Positions 27,789-35,798 of a stretch of DNA of 55,910 nt are shown piece by piece. The translations under genes were made by a program, and so were the position numbers. The stretch comes from Arthrobacter ulcerisalmonis (lineage in GTDB: Bacteria > Actinomycetota > Actinomycetes > Actinomycetales > Micrococcaceae). Position 1 is the first letter of the stretch. Each line of letters opens with the position of its first letter. The DNA lies in the NCBI RefSeq assembly GCF_900609065.1, contig NZ_UXAU01000032.1, positions 1-55,910 on the forward strand, given 5' to 3'. The notes below the pieces were generated by a model. The model did no database searches. It had not been told where the DNA came from and worked only from the letters and a program-made list of their open reading frames with translations.

Positions 27789-29072
27789 CTAAGCCTTGGC
27801 GGCGGGCATCATCGCAGCATCACCGGGGTTCAGCCGTGGCGCCAATTGTTGCCTCAACCAGGATTTGACCACACGCTCCCATCGGTCGGGGTCGAGGTTC
27901 CATTCCTTGGTGTGCCGGGAAAGCGCGAAAGGCTCAAAAGTCACCATCTCCGGGTTCCGCTCCGCTAGGAGCGTGGAGGGCTCGTAGGGCACATATTCGT
28001 CGTCGACGCTGTGCAGTATCAAGGTTGGTGTCCGGAGCTCCACGGCCCGGGACACCCAGTCCATGGCCTTCAGGTCCACAGGCGCCGACAGACCCGTCAG
28101 CCGGCGTCCCAGCGGATGGCCCAGCATGAGCTGTCCATAACGGCCCACCAACGACGGGATGCGGTTCAGCTGGGCGTGGTGCGCCAGGACGTTGATCCAG
28201 TCGATGACCGGCGCGTCAAGGACCATGGCCCGGATGAGGTGCCGGTAGCGGGACTGGTCGGCGGCTTGCAAGCAGATAGCGCCGCCCATGGACCAGCCAA
28301 ACAAGACCACTTCCTCCGCGCCCTGCCCCAAGGCGAACGCGATGGCAGCTTCGACATCGCGCCATTCGGTGGACCCCAGGCCATAGCGGCCGTCATCAGT
28401 TGCAGGTGCCTGGCCGTCGTTGCGGTAGCTGATCACCAACGACGTGAGGCCCAATTCAAGGGCTGAAGGCACCGCCCGCAGGGCTTCCTGCCGGGTAGCA
28501 CCCCGGCCGTGGACCATGATCGCCCAGGTCCGGGCAGGGCCGTCCGCCCGGATCAGCCATGCCGGCGCAGGCCCGGCATCCTGGTCGATCAGGACGTCCT
28601 CGGCGGCGAGCCCGACGGCGGCGGGATCAGGGTAGAGCGCACCGCTCCACCAGCCCCAACGGGCAGTGCGGAGGTCGCCGGAGTAAACCGCCTGCACCTC
28701 CCGCTGAACCGTCCGCTCCCCTGGCGAGTAGGAAACGATGCGGCCTATCCGCGCATGTCCCTTCCCGCCATCGAAAAAGAAACCGTAGGTGCCGTCAACG
28801 GTGGTCTCATCTGTTGCAGCGAAAATGACTTGCTGCTGGCCGGCGTCGCCAATGACCGCAAGGACTTCCTGGTCTGCTGCGCGCTGCCGTGCGGGAGTGA
28901 TCACCCGACGGGCAAAGTAGACGGCCAGCGCGGAGGAGCCCATAGCAAGGAGACCGGCCGCCGCTCCGCCGCCGATCGCTCCGCCAATGGCCCATTTGGC
29001 ACGGAGCGACAACTTTCCGGATTCGGTGTCGTTCAAGGTGGCTACGGACTGTCTGTGTTGCGAGGAACCCAT
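27789..29072 (-). CDS. Membrane-anchored alpha/beta hydrolase
   Basis: 427 residues. One transmembrane segment (about 27-52, Gly/Ala-rich) anchors an extracytoplasmic or membrane-proximal region, followed by an alpha/beta-hydrolase domain (about 180-410). Visible are the oxyanion region MVHGRGATRQEA, the nucleophile elbow GWSMGG, the acid in LHSVDDEYVP and the His in LSRHTKEW, so the catalytic triad is complete. Residues 60-170 form an unrecognised domain. The substrate is unknown; esterase or peptidase (S9-like) is possible. Confidence 0.85.
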   Translation of the reverse strand: MGSSQHRQSVATLNDTESGKLSLRAKWAIGGAIGGGAAAGLLAMGSSALAVYFARRVITPARQRAADQEVLAVIGDAGQQQVIFAATDETTVDGTYGFFFDGGKGHARIGRIVSYSPGERTVQREVQAVYSGDLRTARWGWWSGALYPDPAAVGLAAEDVLIDQDAGPAPAWLIRADGPARTWAIMVHGRGATRQEALRAVPSALELGLTSLVISYRNDGQAPATDDGRYGLGSTEWRDVEAAIAFALGQGAEEVVLFGWSMGGAICLQAADQSRYRHLIRAMVLDAPVIDWINVLAHHAQLNRIPSLVGRYGQLMLGHPLGRRLTGLSAPVDLKAMDWVSRAVELRTPTLILHSVDDEYVPYEPSTLLAERNPEMVTFEPFALSRHTKEWNLDPDRWERVVKSWLRQQLAPRLNPGDAAMMPAAKA

Positions 29073-29197
29073 GCCACTATTCTGACTGGTTGCCGGACCG
29101 ATGCCGGTATTGCTGCCGGACCGGAAAGGTCCAGCCCGAGCACGCCAGCAAACTCAACGCAAAATAGTGGCCTTCGTGAGGTGGTGGCCGCGGGCAA

Positions 29198-29338
29198 TCA
29201 GGGTTTGTGCGGAGCGGACGGTTTGTCTGCTTGGTCGTGTTCTTCTTCAACTTCGACGCGGTGGATGCGTTTTGAAGCGTTCGCCAGGTCTGCGGGGACG
29301 GGGGGATCTTTTTCTTCGTCAGATGCCATGCTGCTCAT
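29198..29338 (-). CDS. Small charged hypothetical protein (46 aa)
   Basis: A short open frame, MSSMASDEEKDPPVPADLAN onwards, followed by a helix-like KRIHRVEVEEEHDQ and a basic tail. It is unusually rich in Glu/Asp/Lys and free of hydrophobic cores, as in small disordered actinobacterial proteins. Two possible ATG starts (29338, 29329); no strong SD. It lies between the hydrolase and the secreted peptide gene. Too short for certainty. Confidence 0.45.
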   Translation of the reverse strand: MSSMASDEEKDPPVPADLANASKRIHRVEVEEEHDQADKPSAPHKP

Positions 29339-29409
29339 CGTAGGTGACGGTTGACGGAGTTTGGTCCAGCCGGCGACCTAGGGCGTAGCGGTCGCTATAG
29401 GGCGAGGCG

Positions 29410-29438
29410 TTGACCCTGGAACAATCCTTAATTAGTCT
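29410..29438 (+). promoter_or_regulatory. Promoter of a leaderless secreted-peptide transcript
   Basis: TTGACC (29410-29415), a 17-bp spacer and TAGTCT (29433-29438) form the best promoter in the window. Six nt later comes ATG 29445, so initiation would begin at the AUG, and no SD is present. Confidence 0.6.
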
Positions 29439-29444
29439 ACCGAA

Positions 29445-29690
29445 ATGATGAAACTGAAGAGGAAGCTCGCGTCCGCTGCTGTTGCCACATCAATGCTCGT
29501 TGGGGGAGGAATCGCTCTTGCTTTGCCGGCTCAGGCTTCTGAGCGGCACGTTTACTGGAACGGTACGAAAGCTTTGTGCGAGTCCCGTTTAGATGCTGCC
29601 CGTCCCGGTTTCGGCTCGTACGTGCGTCTGGTTGAAGGCTGCGTCCCGAACGGAAACGGCTATGCCTATACGGTCGTTTGGCGCTCTTAG
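29445..29690 (+). CDS. Small secreted protein (81 aa)
   Basis: A Sec-type signal peptide is visible: basic MMKLKRKLA, hydrophobic ASAAVATSMLVGGGIALAL, and likely cleavage after PAQA (about residue 31). The mature part is about 50 residues with two cysteines (C44 and C66) that could form one disulphide, and is Trp/Tyr-rich at the ends (VYWNG...YTVVWRS). Function unknown; such peptides include antimicrobial or enzyme-inhibitor folds, but nothing specific supports either. Confidence 0.7.
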   Translation: MMKLKRKLASAAVATSMLVGGGIALALPAQASERHVYWNGTKALCESRLDAARPGFGSYVRLVEGCVPNGNGYAYTVVWRS

Positions 29691-30327
29691 CTGCTGCGCT
29701 GTACCCAGGGGAGGCCAGTGTTGGCGTTACAACGGTGGTCCGCCGGTGGTGACAAGGCTGGGTGCTGCCTCCTGGCGAGGCGGACCGCCCGCGTTTTCAC
29801 AGGTTCCGTACCCTGCTCCCCGGCCCGGTCTGACCTAGGATTCCTCCCGTTCGTTGCCGGTAAAAGAGTTCAGCAAGAAATCCCGGGGCCCAGATACTTG
29901 TCCTATCTGGCTCCGGGGTTTTCTATGCCACGGCAGGTGTTACTTGCCGCTGTCGATGATGATCTTTTCAGTCTCCGAAGCGACGGGTGATCCGGCTCAA
30001 ACACTCCGGCCCGTATCCCCGAGTCAACAGAAACCGGGGCAATTCCTGCCATCCAACGGCGCCGGTAACCCGATCCTCCTATGGAGCGTCCCGGCCTACG
30101 TCTCCACAGAACACGCCACTCCAGCCAAGGGAGCATGGACCAGGCGACAGTACTCGAGCTGCAACCTCGCTGGAACGAGGCGAAGACTAGACCCGTCAGC
30201 AGCTCAGAGCAGTCACCCGAGCAGCTACCGCCCTCGCGGTGGAGTGGGTGTATTGCGTTAGATCGGTTGCACCTGCCGCAGCGTTATGTGGTGTGCTGGA
30301 AGCACATCCCGCTCCGAGAGGTCCGCC
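29691..30327. other. Long non-coding stretch before the MerR gene
   Basis: 637 nt with no credible gene. Open frames here lack family-like sequence and starts. Contains one strong terminator (29883-29922). The remainder (29923-30327) shows no recognisable feature. Confidence 0.6.
29883..29922 (+). terminator. Intrinsic terminator in the non-coding stretch
   Basis: CCCGGGGCCCAGATA pairs imperfectly with TATCTGGCTCCGGGG across CTTGTCC and is followed by TTTTCT. It is 190 nt past the secreted-peptide gene. Confidence 0.75.
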
Positions 30328-31227
30328 ATGCAACCGTTTCCGACCCCGCCCCGAGAGGTCCTAATCGGCGAAGCCGCGGCGTTCGTCGGCGTCACTCCAC
30401 GGGCGATCCGCCACTACCACCACGTTGGCCTGTTGCCCGAGCGAGAGCGGGGCGGCGACGGTCGCCGCCGGTACGGCTCCGCGGAGATCATCCGGCTCCT
30501 CTGGATCCGCCGCATGGCCGACGCCGGGATCCCCCTCGATGACATCCGCGACGCCTTCAGCGGCGCCGCACCGAGCGGCGTCGACGACGAGGACCAGATC
30601 GTAGGCGTCCTCGCTCGACTGGAAGGCACCCTCGCCACACAGGAAGCCGAGCTGCAGAGGAAGCGGGCCTCGGTGCAGCGCATGCGGACCCTCGGCAGCC
30701 GGCTGGGACTGCTCGATGATTTCGTCTCCAATCGCCTTGCGGGCGTGCCCAGGGGCTCACTGCGCCAGGACGACCTGGATACCCTGCTGGTCACAGCACG
30801 GATCTTCGGTCCACTCGGTGCCGCCGTCCAAGCGGGCCGTTTCCTTGCCTTGGCCCTCGATCCGGCACTGCGAGCGGAGTCCGACCGCGTCGACGCCGCC
30901 GAGGAGGCCTTGGACGACACAGTTGCTGTCAACGACCCCCTGGTGGCGCAGGTGGCGGCCGAGCGGCACGCCTTCGAGACCGCGCTGATGCGCGTCATCG
31001 AGGAGTCCGTTCAGCTGGAGCAGGACGATGCCCTCTTCGCCGCCTGGGACGAGCTGCACCCGCCCAATGACGCTGACCCGGCGCCCGACCCCGATCGGGA
31101 GCCGACAGACGGCTCCCGCGTGAGGAATGCGGCGGAGACCATCCGGAGCATGCCCTACGACTTCTCCCCGGCCCGTCTGCGCTGCATGGAGCTGGCGGTG
31201 CAGCTCGATGCGGAGATGGTGCGGTAA
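30328..31227 (+). CDS. MerR family transcriptional regulator
   Basis: 299 residues with an N-terminal MerR winged helix (about 9-75: IGEAAAFVGVTPRAIRHYHHVGLL then RRRYGSAEIIRLLWIRRMADAGIPLDDI) and a coiled-coil-like segment (about 85-140). The long C-terminal region (about 150-290) is helical, acidic and not recognised, perhaps ligand-binding as in TipA-like regulators, although no cysteines are seen in the DNA-binding/dimer region as in metal sensors. ATG 30328 has GAGAGG 6 nt upstream. No adjacent divergent target. Confidence 0.85.
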   Translation: MQPFPTPPREVLIGEAAAFVGVTPRAIRHYHHVGLLPERERGGDGRRRYGSAEIIRLLWIRRMADAGIPLDDIRDAFSGAAPSGVDDEDQIVGVLARLEGTLATQEAELQRKRASVQRMRTLGSRLGLLDDFVSNRLAGVPRGSLRQDDLDTLLVTARIFGPLGAAVQAGRFLALALDPALRAESDRVDAAEEALDDTVAVNDPLVAQVAAERHAFETALMRVIEESVQLEQDDALFAAWDELHPPNDADPAPDPDREPTDGSRVRNAAETIRSMPYDFSPARLRCMELAVQLDAEMVR

Positions 31228-31281
31228 GGAACGCCCGGGGCGTGCCGTGGCAGCAGGTGTGCGACGGTGGGTGCGCGGGAC

Positions 31282-31287
31282 TAGGCT
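31282..31287 (+). promoter_or_regulatory. -10 box of a probable leaderless transcript
   Basis: TAGGCT, 6 nt, then ATG 31294; no SD. Confidence 0.45.
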
Positions 31288-31293
31288 GGGGCC

Positions 31294-31785
31294 ATGAGTG
31301 ATCCCATCGTCATTTTGACCGAAGAGCCCCTTGGGGCGGACGACCGCCGCAACATCGAAAGCCTGGTAGACGGGGCCCAGACCCGACTTGAGGTCCTGGT
31401 GCCAGCCAACACGGAACGGCACCTGCTGGTTGATTTCCTGGAGAACCTTTCCCTCCTGGACATCGCCAAGGCTTTCCGTGAGCTGACGTCCCAACACCCC
31501 AGCCCTGAGACCGAACGCGCCCAGGCCGACGAGACCCTGGCCGTTTCGCTCCAAGCCCTGGCTGGACTGGGATCCGGGATCACCGGAGAGGTCGTGTCGG
31601 GCCACGCCGTCGACGCATTGGTAGCCAAGGTCAAAGAGTCCGGCGCCATGCAGGCAGTGGTCATCACCCGTCCGCACGCCGTCTCCGATACCCTCCACAC
31701 GGACTGGGCCACCAAGGCACAGGACCAGCTGGGCATGCCCGTCCTGCACCTGTACGCAGGCTCGGGATTTATCGGCGACTCCTGA
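31294..31785 (+). CDS. Hypothetical protein with universal-stress-like fold (163 aa)
   Basis: A 163-residue soluble actinobacterial protein. Strand-helix alternation with ending SGAMQAVVITRPHAVSDTLH and LGMPVLHLYAGSGFIGDS suggests a USP/nucleotide-binding-like Rossmann layout (final G-x-G-F-I), but the ATP-binding GxxG...GS motif is imperfect. Function unknown. Immediately upstream of msrB by 14 nt, so cotranscription is likely. Confidence 0.75.
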   Translation: MSDPIVILTEEPLGADDRRNIESLVDGAQTRLEVLVPANTERHLLVDFLENLSLLDIAKAFRELTSQHPSPETERAQADETLAVSLQALAGLGSGITGEVVSGHAVDALVAKVKESGAMQAVVITRPHAVSDTLHTDWATKAQDQLGMPVLHLYAGSGFIGDS

Positions 31786-31799
31786 GCGTTGCACTGACT

Positions 31800-32327
31800 A
31801 TGAGTATCTTCGGCAACAGCATTTTCGGGAACAAAGCCACCAACGCATTACCCGTCGCAACGGACGAAACTACTGCGGCACCCTCCGTAGAGAAATCCGA
31901 CGCCCAATGGAGGGAAGAGCTCACGCCGGCCGAGTACCAGGTGCTGCGCAAGGCAGGGACCGAGCGGCCGTTCACAGGCGAATACTGGGACACCCACACG
32001 GCGGGCGTCTACCAGTGTCGTGCCTGTGGCGCGGAGCTCTTCACCAGCAACGAGAAGTTCGATTCGCACTGCGGCTGGCCGTCGTTCTTCGCGCCACTCG
32101 CAGACGGTACGGTCCGTTACATCCACGACCGCACCTTGGGCATGGAACGGATTGAGGTTCGCTGCACCGCCTGCGATTCACACCTGGGCCACGTGTTTGA
32201 AGGCGAAGGCTATGACACGCCTACGGATCAACGCTTCTGCATTAACTCGGTGTCCTTACGCCTCGTCGAAACCGACGCAACCCCGGCCGGTGGAGCAAAA
32301 ACAGAAGGCGACGAAACCCCCGCCTGA
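31800..32327 (+). CDS. msrB: Peptide-methionine (R)-S-oxide reductase MsrB
   Basis: MsrB reduces methionine-R-sulfoxide in proteins with thioredoxin. The zinc CxxC pairs are C73/C76 (CRACG) and C122/C125 (CTACDSHLGHVF); the catalytic cysteine is C147 in RFCINS; SHCGWPSF is also typical. The first 33 residues are a non-conserved extension. 175 residues in all. It follows the USP-like gene by 14 nt. Confidence 0.95.
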   Translation: MSIFGNSIFGNKATNALPVATDETTAAPSVEKSDAQWREELTPAEYQVLRKAGTERPFTGEYWDTHTAGVYQCRACGAELFTSNEKFDSHCGWPSFFAPLADGTVRYIHDRTLGMERIEVRCTACDSHLGHVFEGEGYDTPTDQRFCINSVSLRLVETDATPAGGAKTEGDETPA

Positions 32328-32395
32328 TGCTCAGCCCAGCGCTGAACAGCTCCACCGTAGTCTCGAGCTCTCCGACAGCCACATGAGGAAAACAG

Positions 32396-32424
32396 TTGCT
32401 TACGCTAAGGTGCTTTTCTAATTA
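32396..32424 (+). promoter_or_regulatory. Candidate promoter of the DUF6421 operon
   Basis: TTGCTT (32396-32401), a 17-bp spacer and TAATTA (32419-32424); transcription would start near 32431, at the first base of the leader hairpin. Confidence 0.4.
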
Positions 32425-32428
32425 GAAA
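32415..32428. repeat. 14-bp AT-rich palindrome
   Basis: TTTCTAATTAGAAA, a perfect dyad overlapping the proposed -10 region; a possible repressor site. Confidence 0.75.
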
Positions 32429-32429
32429 C

Positions 32430-32472
32430 TCTGGGTGCTTGCTACGCTTTTTTCAGATAGCAAGCACCCAGA
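32430..32472 (+). promoter_or_regulatory. 15-bp leader hairpin before DUF6421
   Basis: TCTGGGTGCTTGCTA (32430-32444) is exactly complementary to 32458-32472, with a 13-nt loop containing T6. The 3' arm ends where the SD (AGAGG, 32472-32476) begins. In an RNA it would abut the ribosome site, so it could work as a translational attenuator; alternatively it is a DNA operator. Confidence 0.75.
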
Positions 32473-32485
32473 GAGGCAGTCCACG

Positions 32486-33853
32486 ATGACCGAAACCAGC
32501 ACCACCGCCGTCGCCGGCATTTCCGCGGACAACCACGACTGGATCCAGCTCAAGACCGCTGCCAGCGCCCTGCAGGTTCTGCAGGCCAAGGACGGCTCCG
32601 TCCCCGAGTCCACCGACCACACGGCAGCTGCCATGTGGGTGGAACAGATTACAGCCGCCCTCGCCAACCTCGCCCCGGCCTTCCCGCACGACGCCGATTA
32701 CCTCACCGCCGTCCGCGGCGACTTCCGCGCCTGGGCAGACGGCGGTTTCAAGACCCCTGACTTCCTCTCCTCGCTGCTGGCCTTCCAGCCCCAGGAGCAG
32801 CGCGTGGATGGCCTGCAGCACCTGGTCATTTTCCCGATGTACACCCAGAACGGCAGCAGCAACCGCCTGGTCGAAGCAGTCCTCATCGAGGTCATCTGGC
32901 CGGAATTTATCGCCGGCCTGGAGGCTGGCGACTATTCAAACCGGCTCTTCGTCCCCATCCGATTCATCGACTTCACCGCGGGCTACGACACCAACTCTGC
33001 GGTCCTGTTTCCCGAGACGGTTGCCGTCAGCACCACCCCCACCTTCACCTGGGGCGCCATCTTCGCGGACCGCGAGGCCGCCCGGTTCCGCCGCGTCCTC
33101 AAGGCTGCAGCCGAGATCACCAGCCTGGAACTCCCTGCCGGCGCCGAGGAACTGCTCGCCGACCAGGATCTGACCGAGGCCACCTTTGTCATGTGGGACC
33201 TCATCCATGACCGCACGCACATGCGCGGCGACTTGCCGTTCGACCCCTTCATGATCAAGCAGCGCATGCCGTTCTTCCTCTACTCGCTCGAAGAACTCCG
33301 CTGCGACCTCACCGCCTTCCGCGAATCGGTCCGGATCGAGAAGGATCACGACGCCGACCCCGCCGCGCGCAGGCACGCCAAGCTGGTGCAGTACGCCATC
33401 ATCTTTGACCGGATCTTCCGCTTCGCCATCACCGGCACCCGCGTGCGCAACTACGACGGCCTGGGCGGCCAACTTCTCTTCGCATGGCTGCACCAGCACC
33501 ACGTCCTGCACTGGACCGACACTCGCCTCAGCATCGACTGGGACAACGTAGCTGACGCCGTCATCGCCCTCGGCGAAAGCATCGACGATCTCTACTGGCG
33601 CTCCATCGACCGCCCCAAGACCGCGCACTGGCTTGCCGCCTACCAGCTCGTTTCGGGTACCGTCACACCCAACCCCGCCTCGATCTGGGCCAAGGGCCCC
33701 GATGCCCTGCCCTTGGCCGGCCCGCCACGCGGGCTGACCGACCAGGTCCTGGACGACGAATTCCCGCTGTCCATGTTCTACGAAGCACTGGAGAAGAAAA
33801 TGCGCCCCGTCATCGAATCCACCGCCGGCCTGACCGGACGTTCCCAACTGTGA
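32486..33853 (+). CDS. DUF6421 family protein
   Basis: A 455-residue soluble protein of a family without assigned function. It is helix-rich with many conserved-looking His/Asp/Trp positions, for example LIEVIWPEFI, MWDLIHDRTHMRGDLPFDP, RRHAKLVQYAIIFDRIFRF, and LFAWLHQHHVLHWTDTRL. The HDRTH and HQHH clusters could be metal-binding. ATG 32486 has AGAGG upstream. First gene of a three-gene unit with an SDR and a threonine-aldolase-like enzyme; the SDR start overlaps its stop by 4 nt. Confidence 0.85.
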   Translation: MTETSTTAVAGISADNHDWIQLKTAASALQVLQAKDGSVPESTDHTAAAMWVEQITAALANLAPAFPHDADYLTAVRGDFRAWADGGFKTPDFLSSLLAFQPQEQRVDGLQHLVIFPMYTQNGSSNRLVEAVLIEVIWPEFIAGLEAGDYSNRLFVPIRFIDFTAGYDTNSAVLFPETVAVSTTPTFTWGAIFADREAARFRRVLKAAAEITSLELPAGAEELLADQDLTEATFVMWDLIHDRTHMRGDLPFDPFMIKQRMPFFLYSLEELRCDLTAFRESVRIEKDHDADPAARRHAKLVQYAIIFDRIFRFAITGTRVRNYDGLGGQLLFAWLHQHHVLHWTDTRLSIDWDNVADAVIALGESIDDLYWRSIDRPKTAHWLAAYQLVSGTVTPNPASIWAKGPDALPLAGPPRGLTDQVLDDEFPLSMFYEALEKKMRPVIESTAGLTGRSQL

Positions 33854-34605
33854 ACAACGGCCACGCCCCGGACAGCAACTCCGCCATGCCCGCAGGGACC
33901 GTCCTGGTGACCGGTGGCAGCGGTGCGTCTGGAGTGGCCGTTGCCGCTGCCCTGCATGCGGCGGGCTTCCGCGTCTGCACCGTGGGGTCGGATCAGGACC
34001 GCATCGCCGCCGCCGCTGCCCAGGCAGGCTCCGGCGTCACCCCCTTCACCGCTGACCTGGCAACGTACGACGACGTGGTGCGGCTCCGTGCCGACGTCAC
34101 CGCCAGCGCGGGCCCCGTGGACGCCGTGATCCACTTGGTGGGCGGCTGGCGGGGCGCCAAGGGACTCGAAGACCAGACCGACGCCGACTGGGACTTCCTG
34201 GAACGCGGCGCCGTCACCACCCTGCGGAACGTCAGCAGGGTCTTCTATGCTGACATCGCACGGTCTCCGCGGGGCCGGTTTGCCATGGTGTCCTCGACGG
34301 CGGTGCAACGGCCGACGGCTGCCACGGCCAGCTACGTGGCGGCAAAGGCCGCCGCTGAGGCCTGGACCATGGCCATGGCCGACGGATTCAAGCGGGACAC
34401 GGCCGCCAGCCAGCCAGCAGCGGGTGACCCAGCCGCCGTCGTGCTCGTAGTGAAGGCGCTGGTAGACGCGGACCTGCGGCAGAAACATCCCGAACGCACC
34501 TTCCCCGGCGCCACCGACGTAAACGACCTGGCGGCCGCCGTCGTCCGCCTCTTTGCCGAACCGGCAGAGGCACTCAACGGCACCCGGCTGGTCCTGGCAC
34601 CCTGA
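33850..34605 (+). CDS. SDR family oxidoreductase
   Basis: A 251-residue short-chain dehydrogenase. Cofactor motif VTGGSGASG near residue 20, NAG-like HLVGGWRG, active-site Ser in VSSTAVQR and YVAAKAA (Tyr-x3-Lys). Overlaps the DUF6421 stop (GTGA), indicating coupled translation. The substrate is unknown; the context suggests a step working with the PLP enzyme that follows. Confidence 0.9.
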   Translation: MNNGHAPDSNSAMPAGTVLVTGGSGASGVAVAAALHAAGFRVCTVGSDQDRIAAAAAQAGSGVTPFTADLATYDDVVRLRADVTASAGPVDAVIHLVGGWRGAKGLEDQTDADWDFLERGAVTTLRNVSRVFYADIARSPRGRFAMVSSTAVQRPTAATASYVAAKAAAEAWTMAMADGFKRDTAASQPAAGDPAAVVLVVKALVDADLRQKHPERTFPGATDVNDLAAAVVRLFAEPAEALNGTRLVLAP

Positions 34606-34628
34606 AACGGCCGCGTGCCAGCACTCCC

Positions 34629-34634
34629 TAGACT
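34629..34634 (+). promoter_or_regulatory. -10 box of a probable leaderless transcript (aldolase)
   Basis: TAGACT, 6 nt, then GTG 34641; no SD. It may give the aldolase gene an internal promoter independent of the DUF6421 leader. Confidence 0.45.
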
Positions 34635-34640
34635 GAAAGC

Positions 34641-35741
34641 GTGAACAAAGCGATGACCACAGTAGAGGCACCCGCCGCAGCGCGGCTGCACAATTCCGAG
34701 ATCCGCGGCTTCGCCTCGGACAACTATTCGGGCGTCCACCCCGAGGTGCTGGCAGCCCTGGCCGCAGCCAACGAAGGCCATCAGGTCTCCTACGGCGAAG
34801 ACGACTACACCGCGCGGCTGCACGAACTACTGACCGAACACTTCGGCGCCGGCATCGAATCCTTCCCGGTCTTCAACGGCACCGGCGCCAACGTTTTGGC
34901 CCTGCAATCCCTCCTCCCACGGTGGGGCGCCGTAGTGTGCGCGTCCACGGCGCACATCAACATGGACGAAAACGGCGCACCGGAACGTATCGGCGGCATC
35001 AAGCTCCTGCACGTGCCCACCCCCGACGGCAAGCTCACCCCGGAACTGATTGACCGGGAGGCCTGGGGCTGGGGCGACGAGCACCGCGCCCAGCCGCTGG
35101 CCGTTTCCATCACCCAGACCACCGAACTGGGGACCTGCTACACCCCCGCGGAAGTCCGGGCTATTGCCGATCACGCGCACGCCAAAGGGATGAAGCTCCA
35201 CATGGACGGGGCTCGCCTCGCCAATGCCGCTGCATACCTGAATGTGCCCTTGCGAGCGTTCACCACCGACGCCGGCGTGGACATCCTGTCCTTCGGCGGA
35301 ACGAAGAACGGCCTGCTTTTCGGCGAGGTGGTGGTGGCGCTCAATCCTGAGGCCGCCTCCGGGCTGGTGTACCTCCGCAAGATGAACATGCAGCTGGCAT
35401 CCAAGATGCGGTTCCTTTCGGCCCAGTTCATCGCTTTGCTCTCTGACGGGCTGTGGCTGCGGAGCGCAGCGCACGCCAACGCGATGGCCGCCCGGCTGCG
35501 GGCAGCGGTGGAAACGATCGACGGCGTCCAGCCCACCCAGGCCACCCAGTCCAACGGCGTCTTTGCTGTGCTGCCCGAAGGTGTTGCGGACAGGCTCCGT
35601 ACCCAGTTCCGCTTCTACGACTGGAACGAGGCAGCGCGGGAAGTGCGCTGGATGTGTTCTTTCGACACCACGGAAGCCGACATTGACGCCTTCGTGGCGG
35701 CCATCCGGCATGAGCTGCGCGGACACTCAGACGTCCGGTAA
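34641..35741 (+). CDS. Threonine aldolase / beta-eliminating lyase family PLP enzyme
   Basis: A 366-residue fold-type I PLP enzyme of the low-specificity threonine aldolase family. FASDNYSGVHPEVL opens the protein; cofactor region FNGTGANVLAL; His stacking in STAHINMDENGAPE; LHMDGARLANAAAYL (PLP-pyridine Asp); and DILSFGGTKNGLLFG with the Schiff-base Lys. Retro-aldol cleavage of beta-hydroxy amino acids is the family reaction, but the in vivo substrate may differ given the SDR and DUF6421 partners. GTG start. Confidence 0.9.
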   Translation: MNKAMTTVEAPAAARLHNSEIRGFASDNYSGVHPEVLAALAAANEGHQVSYGEDDYTARLHELLTEHFGAGIESFPVFNGTGANVLALQSLLPRWGAVVCASTAHINMDENGAPERIGGIKLLHVPTPDGKLTPELIDREAWGWGDEHRAQPLAVSITQTTELGTCYTPAEVRAIADHAHAKGMKLHMDGARLANAAAYLNVPLRAFTTDAGVDILSFGGTKNGLLFGEVVVALNPEAASGLVYLRKMNMQLASKMRFLSAQFIALLSDGLWLRSAAHANAMAARLRAAVETIDGVQPTQATQSNGVFAVLPEGVADRLRTQFRFYDWNEAAREVRWMCSFDTTEADIDAFVAAIRHELRGHSDVR

Positions 35742-35786
35742 GGCCACCCACCGGCGAGCCTGCCGGGCCTCACCTGCGCCGTTGCG

Positions 35787-35792
35787 TAATCT
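35787..35792 (+). promoter_or_regulatory. -10 box of a probable leaderless transcript (DUF3000)
   Basis: TAATCT, 6 nt, then GTG 35799. GAGGG overlaps the start codon and cannot act as SD. Confidence 0.45.
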
Positions 35793-35798
35793 GCGAGG

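Noticed and set aside
29718..29990. 90-codon open frame in the non-coding stretch
   Set aside because: Composition is not protein-like, it lacks an SD and it runs through a strong terminator.
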